A stretch of 64,000 nucleotides of DNA. Source: Xanthostigma xanthostigma. Taxonomy: Eukaryota; Arthropoda; Insecta; Raphidioptera; Raphidiidae. This document shows, in pieces, positions 22,961 through 34,014 of the stretch. The stretch covers positions 4,224,501-4,288,500 of the forward strand of contig OY754470.1 in the NCBI GenBank assembly GCA_963575645.1, written 5' to 3'. The notes below the pieces were generated by a model. The model saw only the letters and a program-made list of their open reading frames with translations. It had not been told where the DNA came from and searched no databases. Position 1 is the first letter of the stretch. Each line of letters starts with the position of its first letter. Position numbers and translations under genes: made by a program.

Positions 22961-24002
22961 GCGCAGGATTACTCCTGTCAAAAATAAATAAACACGTGTT
23001 TCGTACTTTTTCAAAAACAACCCCTTCAGAGGGGGAAAAGAGATAAATAGTCTAAAAATCAACATTGGTGTCATTTTCAAGGTTTGTCAGGACGTTGATC
23101 ACGTGAATGTATGTCATCAATTTTGAAATTTATTAGGAGGGTCTACGTGAGAAAAGAGTATCGTGGTAATCTTGAGGATTTCTATTTTATTTTGATTTAT
23201 TTTAATTTTACTTGGCTTTTTTAATAATAAAAAGCTCTTATAAATCATTATTTTAAATTTTGTGTACAAAAATAAAACCATAAAACAACTCCATCTGTCT
23301 GGAAACATTTCATTCAAAAATTATCTGACTGGTATGACGTATGCGCGTTGGTAAATCAGTGACCCAATGTCTTTAGGTTCAATACGAATAGGGGGAGATA
23401 TTTGATCTCGCACCATATTTAAGTATTTTTGGGAATTTAATGTCCCATTAATAAAAAAAGTCCGATTATGTTGTAATCAAATGAATATTTTCTTCGGTAG
23501 TATACACATTCATTTTGCAAAAGAATATTATCTGTCAAATTGAAAAACAAGATTTCAGGGCTCACTCTGATCTAGTCATATTTTCCCAATGTTAATTTCC
23601 CTATGTGCACCTTACGTGTTTACATACTATATATGAAAGCACAATTACACCATGACATATTTACGATCTCTCTTATGATTAACAACAATTCCATAAAAAT
23701 ATAATTTACTGACGGCAAAAGCGAATTCTTTCGATGAACAGACTTGCGAAATGTCAACTTCGGTGTTGATTTCAAGAATGACATTGCAACCGACGCTCTT
23801 CAGCGCGCAGCGTTAAACCTCGTGTAAGCAATTCGAGAGCGAGCACGTAACGTTAACGTCCGTACCTATCCAATGCTCGCAACTATTTACTGTTGGCGCA
23901 TTCCTTAAATACCGCACTACCTGCGACGTCGAGACGCTGTGTTGATGCAGGCAAAGAGCCAACTCAATTATTGTACCGCAGGATCAGTTCTGTATACTGC
24001 TC
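22961..24002. other. Unannotated stretch with a CpG-rich part
   Basis: Bases 23740-23990 are clearly richer in CG than the rest, with TTAAATACC (23905) and TCAGTT (23985), which could be promoter elements. No open frame follows that could be recognised. The remainder is featureless. Confidence 0.35.
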
Positions 24003-24215
24003 GTTTGGTCGTTTTGATCTACTCCCGGACAATTTGTACATTAAAGCCAGATAGTGATGTGTGTTCAAGCAATCAAACCTAACGACATTTCTCTAAGAAT
24101 GGAACGTCTAAATTTTTGTTTATTTGGTCGTTTCGATTTCTTCCCGGACGATTCGTACACGTCTATTTGAGCCAGATTGAACTGTGTGTTCAAACAATCG
24201 AACATAATAGTTAGG
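24003..24215 (+). repeat. Two direct repeats of about 85 bp, 118 bases apart
   Basis: TTTGGTCGTTTTGATC, CCCGGACAATT, AGCCAGAT and TGTGTTCAAGCAATC at 24003-24081 recur with substitutions at 24121-24210. A minus-strand 60-codon frame (24065-24247) crosses the array and has no recognised domain. Confidence 0.75.
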
Positions 24216-24459
24216 AGCTGACGCTCAACAAAAACATGTCGTCCCAAACTTCTGCCGCTTGATACTATTTAAGTAATTTAGAGCATTTTTTCTTATATGA
24301 CATACAGGTGGACTCTGGATCCATTATAAGATAGGGGGGATAAAAAATTTCAAAGGTGATAAAAAAGGGTTAAAATTTAAAAAAATTTCTGCCGCTAAGT
24401 TTTTAGGTTCTGTTAGAGCCAAATGACCGGGGAATACCAGTGGCAGAAATTGTTGCCCG

Positions 24460-24547
24460 ATTGCACCCTCTACATTAAGCCAGTTCTAAGAAAGTGAATT
24501 TATGATCATAAATCCACTTTCTTAGGAGTGACTTGGGGAGGGTGCAA
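24460..24547. repeat. Nested palindrome
   Basis: The outer ATTGCACCCTC/GAGGGTGCAAT pair encloses a 40-bp inner palindrome (24486-24525) centred on TGATCA, with one mismatch in 20-bp arms. It is a compact foldback element or MITE. Confidence 0.75.
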
Positions 24548-24863
24548 TTGGTAAAAAATTTGGAATATTTAAATATAAAATTAAGATTTTCGTAACGAAT
24601 TGTCCACATGTCTTGTCTCAAGTGACTGTAGTAAAATTACGTTTTCATTGTCTGGCAATGACTTCATTGTCACAAAGAAACTACTTTGCTTTTTTTTCAA
24701 AGTTGTTTTCTTGAGTATTTACATAATTTTTGAGCAGAAACTAAGGAAGTTAGGAACGCAATATTTTTTTTATTGAAGTGTGTGTATTTAATAATTTATA
24801 GAATGACATAATTTCCACGTGTGAATTTTTTTTTGAAATCGTAATATACATCAAAATATAATA

Positions 24864-25189
24864 TATAATACGCGCCACGAATCTAAAAGGCTCGGAAGTT
24901 AGATGCGAGTGCGGGCTTGCGCTTGTACGGTCTGTTGAAAAACTACAAACTCGCAACTCAACAGAACTAAAATAGCAATAACAACTTGACAATAGCATAC
25001 TCGACTGTACTTTAAAGCAGGAAAGCGACAAGTGACAAAGGCAACGAGCGATCACGGCCAATGACCGACGAGCGCACGTTCCGTGCAGGTAGCTGGGAGG
25101 TGGTGGGAGTATCAACGGCTCTAAAATGTGCCTTTGCGACGCTGTTTGTGACTAACTTCCGAACCTTTTAAATCCGTGGTTATTATTAT
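24864..25189. mobile_element. MITE family M1, copy 2
   Basis: The left terminal repeat TATAATACGCGCCACGAATC with AAAAGGCTCGGAAGTTAG and the right CTAACTTCCGAACCTTTTAA are inverted. The extreme right end has lost the GCGCGTA block. The interior is near identical to the copy at 58135-58460. A minus-strand 121-codon frame (24750-25115) runs through it and resembles the frame in the other copies because of shared MITE sequence, not because it is a gene. Confidence 0.9.
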
Positions 25190-25630
25190 TGAAAGTTCAA
25201 CGACTTCTTCAGCAATAATGGCTTTGTTCAAAAATACATTTATGGTAAATAATTATTTTAAAAGTATCTACCCAGTGACCCAACATTAACACTCCTTTAA
25301 AACATTATCCTGTTTGTAACATTATTGCGATGTATTTCGTTGTTAAGAGTTGATAGGGCGCTAGTAACCTCATCAATAACTTGTCGGATAACAATACCAT
25401 TATCCTTTATCAGAGTTTACAGCTCAAATAACTTCCTGTACACACTAATGATGTTATTAACAACTTAGAACATAAATAGCAACATTCCAGTCAAAAAATT
25501 AAATTATTATTCCAAAACTTTGGTGCATTTTGGTTTACAGTATTGCAATTAGATTTTTCAGTAAATACCCCACTTTTTGAAAACTATTTTGTAAAACATA
25601 AGTAAATTTTCGGGCGAGTAAAAAATTTTC
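25190..25630. other. Unannotated AT-rich stretch
   Basis: No feature supported. Confidence 0.4.
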
Positions 25631-25634
25631 AAAC

Positions 25635-25720
25635 GCTGTCACTGTCGGGATACGAACCCCAAATCTTTCCACTTTCGTGGCTAACTGAGATTTCTCTGAA
25701 AAAATACTATCTGCCAAATT
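25635..25720 (-). other. tRNA-like sequence, possible SINE head
   Basis: The minus strand has TCAGTTAGCCACGAAAGTGG followed by GGGGTTCGTATCCCGAC, a B-box like that of the SINE at 31031-31449. The acceptor arm is not convincing. It is a decayed tRNA-like piece, and the 60-codon frame over it is not a gene. Confidence 0.35.
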
Positions 25721-26135
25721 TTCTTATTGTCATTGATATGACGTCAATGATATTGAACAGATATTAAGGAAATTGAATTTATTTTTTTAAAATGGGTATT
25801 GACATTTTACTTCTAAAATATGTTTCAATATAAAGTTTCTTTAATACAATGCGACTATTACCCGAAAAGTTTGCATCTGCTGTGTATGCAGTGAAAATTT
25901 TCTATTAAAGTCGTTTTCTTTTTAGAAAAATCTTAATAAACAGGTGCATACGACTTGACTTAAACAGTTTTACAATAAGGAAATCTCGTCTCATTTTCTT
26001 ATTAGGAACATTTCGACACATAATATCACTTTATCACCTAATAAATATCCTATCCAATGACCAAAGTGTATTGAGTAATTCGTAAATTATTCTTAAATAG
26101 TTTGAGGTTAGAATTGGTTTTGAGGCTTGACCATA
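25721..26135. other. Unannotated AT-rich stretch
   Basis: No feature supported. Confidence 0.4.
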
Positions 26136-26356
26136 GAGATATAATTATACTAGAGTACGCGAGTGAGCCATGAAAGTGTCTGCTATTCAGAGAGAGAAAA
26201 GTTCCTTATCTCCATGGTAACTAATGATACAAAACAATGCTGATTTGAGTAAACATATATAATGATACGGAACGCTTGCAGCGTTCTCTCTCTGAACGAC
26301 AGACACTTTCACTTATGGCAAGCATACCCGCTAGCGTACTTTAGTACTTATATCTC
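26136..26356. mobile_element. MITE, about 220 bp
   Basis: The left GAGATATAATTATACTAGAG with TACGCGAG and GAAAGTGTCTG, AGAGAGAGAA inside, is inverted at the right as TTCTCTCTCTGAACG, CAGACACTTTC, TAGCGTACTTTAGTA and TATATCTC. Arms are roughly 65-70 bp with gaps. No second copy in the window. Confidence 0.75.
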
Positions 26357-26630
26357 AATGGGCTTGACCGCATACAAGTAAGGTGAAATAATTTTTTGAG
26401 TAAAGAGCTTGTAAAGGTTATTGGTCTCACCTGCTATTACCTACGAAATTATGGAACTCCCAAAATGGCCATTAATGAGACAGAAATGTTTATTTGCATT
26501 CGCTGATTTGCAGATACGGTTCATCGGTAAAGGAAAATATCTTTTCGTATTTTTATCGACCATTTTAACTAAGACTTCCTGTCGAAACACGACATTTAAT
26601 TTAATAAAACATTATCTTCAATCCGTTAAT

Positions 26631-26699
26631 TGAAGTTTATAGAGCCAATCCGAGCCGGACCGGACTTGATTCGGCTCGGATCGGCTCTTATAAACTTCA
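26631..26699. repeat. GC-rich hairpin MITE, 69 bp
   Basis: TGAAGTTTATAGAGCC and ATCCGAGCCG form the left arm, CGGCTCGGAT and GGCTCTTATAAACTTCA the right arm, with a loop of about 14 bases. The compact shape is pre-miRNA-like, but the extended terminal repeats favour a MITE. Confidence 0.75.
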
Positions 26700-26702
26700 G
26701 TT

Positions 26703-26914
26703 ATTCGGAACCCAAAGGAATGGTGAGAAATGCGCCAAACTGTCCTAACAGGTAAACTATGGAGGCATAAGGTAAACATTGATTTAGAAAAGCATGATGG
26801 AGGCTAAGTTAACTTCCATCATGCTTTTCTAAATTAATGTTTCTCTGTCAAAAACCCCCCTTAGGACAGTTCGGCGCATTTCTCACCAGAGGTCTATTCC
26901 TTTGGGTTCCGAAT
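26703..26914. repeat. Foldback element
   Basis: ATTCGGAACCCAAAGGAAT, GGTGAGAAATGCGCC and CTGTCCTAA on the left pair with their complements on the right. A second inner pair (TTTAGAAAAGCATGATGGA and its inverse) surrounds the loop. It directly follows the hairpin at 26631. Confidence 0.8.
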
Positions 26915-27904
26915 TGGATGAAAGATAAAATTGTATTGAATTAAATCAAACAGACTTCGTGAGATTGATTTCCAGTTATGCCACTATTTCTTTTTGGTTG
27001 TGCGCATTGCATCGGTGGAACAATTTCCGTTTTTTAAAAGCTTACATGTGTCGCTCGTAACAAAACTTGGACGATAAAATTGCAATGGGGTCAACGTTGC
27101 AACGATTCAACCGACTGACGCGCGAATAGTTTTTCGAACTCATATAATAAGCAAAGTTTGTATCATATTAATAATATTTTATGGCCGAACGGTGATATCT
27201 TAATAATATCAAATGCTGGTGCAGTTACTACATTAAATGAGCACCTTGTTTATTTTATATACATAAACGACATAGGTTTTGTAAATTATTACTACTGAAA
27301 AGTGGAGGAATTTAGCTGACATTTAACTTTGCTATTTTATTAATGCCGAACGTAAGTAGTTAATTATTCGGTTCATTTGTTCTTCAGATAACTATTCGTC
27401 CGAATAAATAGCGATAATTCAATTCACCAACCATAATTATGTTTACTGCAGGTATAAATCTATTCTGTCTTACTTTCATGCGGTATAAATATTTATTCGC
27501 CTGATAAAAAAATGGCCACCGCATAGATCATAATACCTAACCTATAAACGTGGAGTATTATATCTACAGTTGCTCTTGTGATGTTATTTGTGTTGTTTAT
27601 TAACCTTTTGTTAAGTGTATAGTTGCAACAAATTAAAGCTAGTCAGTTTTGTGTGCAATTGGGTTAGAATAAAACATTATTTTTGACGTTTACACAATTT
27701 TTGGTGAACGTCAAAATATTCAACAAAAACAGCAAGGAGTATAGTGCAGTGTATATTTATTCTTTAACTAACTTTTCTATCTGGTATTTTGTTTGGTAAA
27801 AAATGTAAAATTTTGAAAAGTGTATTTTGAACTAATATTAATACTATATATTTCCTACTTTTGGTGTTGGAATGGTAAAATAGTTAATATTGATGATTAT
27901 CATT
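26915..27904. other. Unannotated AT-rich stretch
   Basis: No feature supported. Confidence 0.45.
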
Positions 27905-28045
27905 ATCATGAATTTTTGGGTAATTTTAACAATTTTTTTTTATGAATTTTGACAATATTTTGGGTGAATTTTGATAATTTTTGAGTGAACGTTGAAAGTT
28001 TTCTGGGGAATTTTGATAATTTTTTGGGTGCATTTATAATATTAT
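27905..28045 (+). repeat. Degenerate short tandem repeat
   Basis: The phrase GGGTGAATTTTGATAATTTT and variants occur about five times in 140 bases, each followed by a T run. Confidence 0.55.
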
Positions 28046-28722
28046 TTGTTTGATTTAGATGTTATTAAAAATTAATTTTAAACACCAGTTTAAAGATTCT
28101 TAATAGTAAATTGAGCTTAAATAAGCCCTGAACCCCGAAAAACCGAAATCCACTCTGGCCATGACCCTCTCTATATTACTCAATTGGATTTCTAATTTAT
28201 TCTTATAAAGAGAAACTGACAATATTCAAGGTTCAATGAACGCTAACTGTTGTTGGCCTTAAAAAAGGGAGATATATTTGTAGCTTATTTTGTAATTATT
28301 TTCTTGCTCGTGAAAAGTAGTTGGCGTTAACTGAACAGAAAGTATTGCTTGCATTTATAAAACGGCTTGACCATTCACGATATATTATGCTGAAACATTT
28401 CTGTCAGCCTGCGGTTTCATTTAAGTTTCTGGTAAATCGCTTCCAGTCTTTCCCACAGGAATAATAAAATTTAGAAGTACGCGAGTGCAGATCTAATTTA
28501 CAAACCGAACGTTTCAGTAATTTAAAGCTTATACGAATACTGGTATAGCATGTAATATATGCAACCGTTTTTTATTATCGTAAATTATAATGAAAACCAA
28601 AAAAATGCAGTATTCTCTTTAAACATTTTGAATGCATGTTTATAGATTGGTATTGGTCAAATAATAAAAAATATATTATTGTCTGGTTTTTTTAATTTTT
28701 AAATATTTTATCAATAAAAAGT
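28046..28722. other. Unannotated AT-rich stretch
   Basis: No feature supported. Confidence 0.4.
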
Positions 28723-28846
28723 ATATTGTGCGACTAGTGAGAGAAGGAGAAGATTTCATGAGCGTGAAATTTGCCGCACGAGCGTAGCGAGTGCGGTAAC
28801 ACGCGAGTGGAATATTCTCCTTCGATCAATGGTCGCACATAATATT
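28723..28846. mobile_element. Foldback MITE, family W, copy 1
   Basis: TATTGTGCGAC and GAAGGAGAA on the left are inverted as TTCTCCTTC and GTCGCACATAATA on the right. The centre holds CCGCACGAGCGTAGCG followed by AGTGCGG, itself a palindrome. The ends resemble the palindrome at 54668-54722. Confidence 0.7.
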
Positions 28847-29229
28847 TTATTCAACTAGCACGAGTAATATGTATTCGGGGCCCTGATAAAAGAGGGAAAA
28901 ATAATAAATCACTTCATTGATTGACGTACCCACCCCCTCGATACACACAAGATGGCCCTGACTTTCGCTGAATTGCGATGCTGTTTTCATATATACAAAT
29001 CGCTACCGCCTTCCTATTGGTCCAGAAACTATGCAGTAATAATTCATTACCGTACAGTTTCGGCTCGCTACCGCGTTCCTATTGGTCCAGAAACTATGCA
29101 GTAATACATTATCGTACAATTTCGGCTCATTATTAGCACTCTACGCGTCAACATGAAGTAATTTATTATTTCTCCCGAATTTAGCAGGGCCCCGAAATTA
29201 TATATTACTCACGCGTGTTGAATAAAATA
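28843..29229. mobile_element. MITE with ~75-bp terminal inverted repeats and internal 64-bp duplication
   Basis: TATTTTATTCAACTAGC with TTCGGGGCCCTG at the left is inverted at the right (CAGGGCCCCGAA, GTTGAATAAAATA). Inside, GCTACCGC-TTCCTATTGGTCCAGAAAC and about 35 further bases are directly duplicated (about 28999-29062 and 29063-29127). It overlaps the end of the family W MITE. Confidence 0.8.
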
Positions 29230-30708
29230 GTTTTTCTTGTATTTTTTAAAATTTTGCTTCGTAATATAGCTGTTTTTTCCTCAAAATAAGCCGGACTATG
29301 TCTCGTATAAAAATTGATACATAAAATATCTTAAATAAAAATTGTTATTCTCATTGTTTTTATTTCTGTTTTTTTCGACGTCTAAAAATTAATAAACTTT
29401 ATTAAATATTTTAACGATTTTTATACTTTGGAAATAAAATATGCAAATCATTTTTATAAGTACAAAAAATTTGGACATAAATTATATTTCTTTCCATAAA
29501 AAGGCGAATGAACTAGTAAAAACTTAATGTATTCAAATAGCTTGCATTACTTAAGATGAGAGTGGAGTAGTTGAAGTAGCCGAGGGATTTAATCATTTGC
29601 TAATTACGTAGAGTGATTTAATCCCAGTGGGTAACTGTGGGGATATGTTTCATACTTACACAAAGCGTTTCACTTTATAGCGGTCCCACAAGGCAAACGG
29701 TTGCTCTGTCTCCACACTCTTTTCCTTTAATCAGTTCTCAGTGACAGATCGTTTATACCCCAACAGCCGATTTGGAAACGTCAATTGCAAGAATGTACAT
29801 TCCCGAAATGATTTTTAGAAGTATTTAAAGACGAGATATTATTGTTAATATACCTAGCAGCCATTTAAGGAGGTTGATGCGTTACAGTCCCAACCAAAAG
29901 TAAGTCGAATTCTAAATGGGAACTTTTCCATAATAAATTTTTACGAAAGGTTATAAGTCGATGATACCAATAAATTATTATCATAAAGGCATAAATAAAT
30001 AATTTTTTTTAATATTAATTAATTATTTCAGTATTTTACTCAATGGACTAGCTTTTGAATTTTTTGTACAAAGTTAGGTTAAAACAAATAAATTTATGTA
30101 AATATCTGTATTTTGCATATTTTTTGCAGTAAATAATTAAAAAAAGAAATTAGAAGTAATAAAAATTAAAATTAAATCATTAAAAAGTTGAAAATTTACT
30201 TAAAATTGTTAAAATTGTCAAGAATAAAAGTCCATAATCGAAAAGTGCTAAGATTTAATAATTTTTTTTATTGATTATAAGTCTCCTAATTAAATTGGAA
30301 AAAAAATATTAAAATATGCGTAAGACATCGATGCTTTATATAGTTAGTTTTCGGAACTGCTGACATTATTTGGTTATTTGCAAAAAATTAAAATGTACCG
30401 TTTGTATGCTAGGTTGACATATTTTCCATAAGACTACATGTAAAAGTTTTTTTAAATTTTTAACTTTATAAATCTCCTAATGATTTTGGATTTTTTACAG
30501 AAAATTTTGTCATAAAAAAATCTATTAAAAAAACTTTATTTCAGATTTTTTTCATTATCTTCGTAAAACGGCTTAACCTCCTTAATTGACTACATATAAT
30601 TATTATTATTATCAAGCATAATGTTCATCAAGGGCGAATTTCGAAGGCTGAAATTATTATTGTGAAAACTAATTCTAATAGTTTAGAGTGATGATGATCC
30701 TGTTTAAA
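29230..30708. other. Unannotated stretch, very AT-rich from 29930
   Basis: 29560-29830 is of ordinary composition. 29930-30560 is almost pure A/T. Bases 30178-30246 (ending AGTCCATAATCGAAAA) match 54764-54833, a short dispersed repeat. No gene. Confidence 0.5.
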
Positions 30709-30935
30709 TATTAGAAGATTAAAGGATGAAACCTGGTGGCATAGGATCAATGAACTTTGCAAATACTGAAGGTTTTTTTACTGCATTTTATTGTCTTCGG
30801 AGAATCAATGCTGTCTCCGAAGATGTCATAAAGATTTCCGAAACGTCAGACAATAAAAAGCAATAAAAAAAACTTCAGTATTTGCAAAGTTCATTGATCC
30901 TATGCCACCAGGTTTCATCCTTTAATTTTCTAATA
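30709..30935. mobile_element. Palindromic element with degenerate hammerhead-like motif
   Basis: Arms of about 60 bp (ATTAAAGGATGAAACC, GGTGGCATAGGATCAATGAA, CTTTGCAAATACTGAAG) are inverted almost perfectly. The loop contains CCGAAGA, TGTCATAAAGATTTCC, then GAAACGTC (30827-30847), the same order as in the element at 32047 but with a C-for-T change in the core. Confidence 0.75.
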
Positions 30936-31014
30936 GAAATTATTATATATTTCGGCGGAAAAATATTGTTATTCGCAGGACTGTTAAAAGTTCAACTTGT
31001 GTAGGTACTAAAAT

Positions 31015-31465
31015 TTATTCCACCCTAAGTAATATTAATAATAATAATGTGTTTAACGTCCGCTTCTCAACTTTATGTCATAACAAACGCCATTCGCATC
31101 ATTACTATTTTCCATCTATTACACTTCTTCACATTTTCTTCAACTAATTGATAGCAATGGGCGAATGAAGGAATTTTAGATAATTAGGATACTCTAGGCA
31201 ACTTTTGAGCATTGGAGTTTGACAGGTGATTCGGCCAGGGCATTAAATAAGTGAACCATCTCGATTTTTATCTGGAATTATTGAGGAAAACCATGGAAAA
31301 TCCTAACAAGATGGCCGGTACAGAAATAACCATTTCTCGACGAGAGGCAGCAGCAAAAACTCCCAGTCGCATCTGCTCCCGTCGGGATACGAACCCGGTA
31401 CCTCTCGAATGCGAGTCTACTGCTCTCACAGCTACGCTACACCGCTCGGTTATTCCACCCTAAGT
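31015..31465 (-). mobile_element. tRNA-derived SINE, copy 2, with target-site duplication
   Basis: A perfect 16-bp duplication TTATTCCACCCTAAGT (31015-31030 and 31450-31465) encloses a 419-bp element. On the minus strand the head has an A-box region GTAGCGTAGCTGTGAGAGC and B-box GGTTCGTATCCC, then a body shared with 7567-7973, 60313-60515 and 63590-63735, ending in GGACGTTAAACAC and an ATT-repeat tail. This is the most intact copy and defines the family. The 70-codon frame 31251-31463 is part of it. Confidence 0.93.
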
Positions 31466-32046
31466 TTATAGTAGGTAATGGTATAACTTCGATAAATTGA
31501 AGTTAAACGTTCCATTATTACAAAAAAAGTAATAGAGACCAATAAAATTCTATAATGAAAGTGTATTTTAAAGGGAACCTTAAACAGGACGTACGGTTTA
31601 TGAGCCAGACAAACAGTTAATGCTAATAGATGGACGTGATACTGGTTCTAGTGTGTGAGGGCCTTCCCTAACAAATACCTACACACCTCCAATGCGGTTG
31701 GATGCACGGTACCCCTCTTACCAGTGCCTAGATTGGTCCCCAGAGAATGGAGACACGTTTGTAAAGCGTACGCCACAGTAACTGTGAGATGTAGTCAAAT
31801 CACCCCGTGAGTCAACTGGTTAAGGCGTCTGTTGTGTTTTTGTGGTGCAGATCAACACTAATAAATGTGTGTGTGACGCCTCAAGACTGGCAGTTAATTG
31901 CGAAATAAATGAGCGAGCGTCGCGAAACAAAAGCGCACATATGCGTTTTTGTGTTGCAACGTTTTTAAAGTTCTTTAGTTTTATTGGAAGCGTGTATACG
32001 TTACAACTTCAATTATTGCAAATTAGGTTTTTTTTTTATTTTAAAA
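31466..32046. other. Unannotated stretch with a tRNA-Ser-like 5' half
   Basis: GTCAACTGGTTAAGGCGTCTG (31813-31833) resembles the D-arm and anticodon 5' strand of a tRNA-Ser, but no T-arm or B-box follows. The rest, including a moderately GC-rich part at 31620-31800, is unidentified. Confidence 0.35.
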
Positions 32047-32404
32047 TGAAAGTAGTTATTCAAATAAATAAAATTGTCGACCAATTTTTATCAGACCAAT
32101 ATATTGACAAAAAATTTAAAAAAATAACAAATCAATATAACATAATTTTTCATTAATTCTTTTGATTCAAAAATATTCAATCATCGTGCATTCTATATTA
32201 AATATTAAATAACTAATACTAATAATTTTTAGATTTTTCTGAAGAAGATCCAAATCTGGATCGAAACGTCATCTTATGTTATATTGATTTGTTATTTTTT
32301 TTTTTATTTTTTGTCAATATATTGGTCTGAGAAAAATTGGTCGACAATTTTATTTATTTGAAGAGTTCTATTTAGACGTTAATCAAAGATTTGAAAGTAG
32401 TTAT
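32047..32404 (+). mobile_element. Palindromic non-autonomous retroelement with hammerhead-like motif (copy 2, best)
   Basis: A 13-bp duplication TGAAAGTAGTTAT (32047-32059 and 32392-32404) bounds a 332-bp element. Inverted arms (AAATTGTCGACCAATTTTT, ACCAATATATTGACAAAAAA) match the element at 1472-1747. Between them CTGAAGA, one A, the perfect 6-bp stem GATCCA/TGGATC, then GAAACGTC lie at 32239-32270, close to the hammerhead order CUGANGA, stem II, GAAA, UC. A non-inverted tail of about 30 bases (AGAGTTCTATTTAGACGTTA) follows the right arm in both copies. Whether it self-cleaves is unknown. The unpaired A and weak stem I argue for caution. Confidence 0.8.
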
Positions 32405-32736
32405 ATAAAATTTCCACAATAATTTTATTTCTTGAATAATTTAGTTTACGTAATTATAATTTTAATGTTTTAAAAGGATCAATTCAGTGCGTCGTTTTAA
32501 TTTGAATTTTGATTAAATGAATTTGTAATGATTTTAAATTTTATTATGATTTTAAATAATATTTTAATTTTATTATTTTAGTTTATTTTAGACTATTTTC
32601 AAGATAAATCTATTTTGAATAGTATTTAATTATATTAGATTATCTTGTTAGTTTTAAATAACTTTTAATTTATAATGTTATTTATTTCGTAGTTGAACAC
32701 TGAATCATTCTTTTTACATTTTTTTTGATAGACTTT
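32405..32736. other. Unannotated AT-rich stretch
   Basis: Nearly all A and T. Nothing recognised. Confidence 0.4.
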
Positions 32737-32832
32737 GTGACAATGCCGAGCGGCCATTGCATAATTATCAATAAATTATAAAATAGGTACATAATACTAC
32801 CTAATAATTATGAACAGGGCCGGCATTGTCAC
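32737..32832. repeat. Inverted repeat, MITE-like
   Basis: GTGACAATGCC and CATAATTAT at the left pair with ATAATTATG and GGCATTGTCAC at the right around a short loop. Confidence 0.65.
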
Positions 32833-33200
32833 AGTGTTCATGATCATAGCTCAGGCAAGGAAAGGACCATAGAGAAACAAAGCGCATATGTGACTCAATA
32901 TATTCAGATCGGTGGGTCCAGTACGATAACACTATGCACCCAAATTTTGAAAATTTTTTTTTTAAGTCATAGAAAACGCTAAATTTTGACGTTCAAAAAA
33001 AAAAACTTTACGGATTATTCACAAATTTCCTCAAAAATACGTGAAAAAAATGGAACTACTTTTCGTCTTTCACTGTCATTTTTTGAATCTAACCAATCAA
33101 AAATCACAAATACACGTCATAGTAGCTGGTGTAGAATTATTGTATAACTATCACTTTGTATGCAGCTTTCGATTGTGTTATGGAAGCAGGGTCGTATTTA

Positions 33201-33352
33201 GATTCGCATACCCGTTTATCGTTCACCCCGGAATTGTTTTTTTAAAAACTCAACATTTGCCCCTTCCCGTTTCACTGCGAGACAATTCGCATATCCCTTT
33301 ATCAAAAAAAGCGGTGGTTTTCAATCTTCATGAAAATGAGAGTTTTAAATTT
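33201..33352 (+). repeat. Dispersed repeat Z, copy 1
   Basis: GTTTATCGTTCACCCCGGAA, CATTTGCCCCTTCCCGTTTC and AAAAAAAGCGGTGGT recur in inverse orientation at 46121-46275. A 110-codon frame (33041-33373) crosses it but is not supported as a gene. Confidence 0.8.
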
Positions 33353-33780
33353 AAAATTCGTTTTATAAATTAAAATTTCCAAATACGACTCTGCCCTGAA
33401 CGTTCAATTGTATTTCATTCCAACCAATTGATATTTCTATCTTTGTTTATCATAGATACAGGTATATATAACTTTCTCTTTTCTTATCACTATATGAGAC
33501 AAGATAGCGATCGCTATAGTAAATAATATACTCTCAACTTACTATACCATAATTATTTAATTTTTTTAAATTAATTTTTAAAAATTAATTTTCCGCACTT
33601 AAAACGACCAATAACGCTGCTATATGTTATATAAAACAATAATTGTGAATTTCCAGTGGATATTTTGCATAGCAAGTTATCGTACCCAGATCGGTTTATT
33701 CTACCCATTCTGAGCGAAATACATCGACATTTTTCAAATCGGTATACCCCTCGTAAAGTTAAGGCTGTCTATATACAAAA
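33353..33780. other. Unannotated stretch
   Basis: Bases 33581-33680 match 13762-13865 (dispersed repeat). The remainder is featureless. Confidence 0.45.
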
Positions 33781-34014
33781 TGATTTTTAAGTTGATTCTT
33801 TTTTTTTAACAGCATGTGGAAATCAAATAGACGAACAAATATTTCCAATAACTTTTTTATCATCACTCAAAAACTAAAGAGAAACGGGGTTTCAAAATTA
33901 TATTAAATTTTATCAATTTTTAAGGTCGATCTTGGCGTTATGTTAAGTCACTATAGAAATATGTTATGTCATTATCAAGTATTCACAGAAATTGTTCGTC
34001 GTACATGCTTGTAG
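33781..34014 (+). mobile_element. Foldback-type element, copy 2, truncated
   Basis: Starts TGATTTTTAAGTTGATTC exactly like 3363-3818 and continues through AAATCAAATAGACGAACAAA and GTTATGT-AAGTCACTA. The other terminal repeat is absent. Homology ends at the Helitron junction near 34014. Confidence 0.75.

Noticed and set aside
24750..25115. 121-codon minus-strand frame similar to frames at 9599-9883 and 58120-58332
   Set aside because: The similarity is fully explained by MITE M1 copies. The frames lie inside non-coding MITE sequence and start in different flanks.
26631..26699. microRNA precursor
   Set aside because: The hairpin has the right size, but its ends extend as MITE-like terminal repeats. 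No expression data are available.
33041..33373. 110-codon open frame
   Set aside because: Half of it is repeat Z, which also occurs inverted at 46121-46275 without an equivalent frame.
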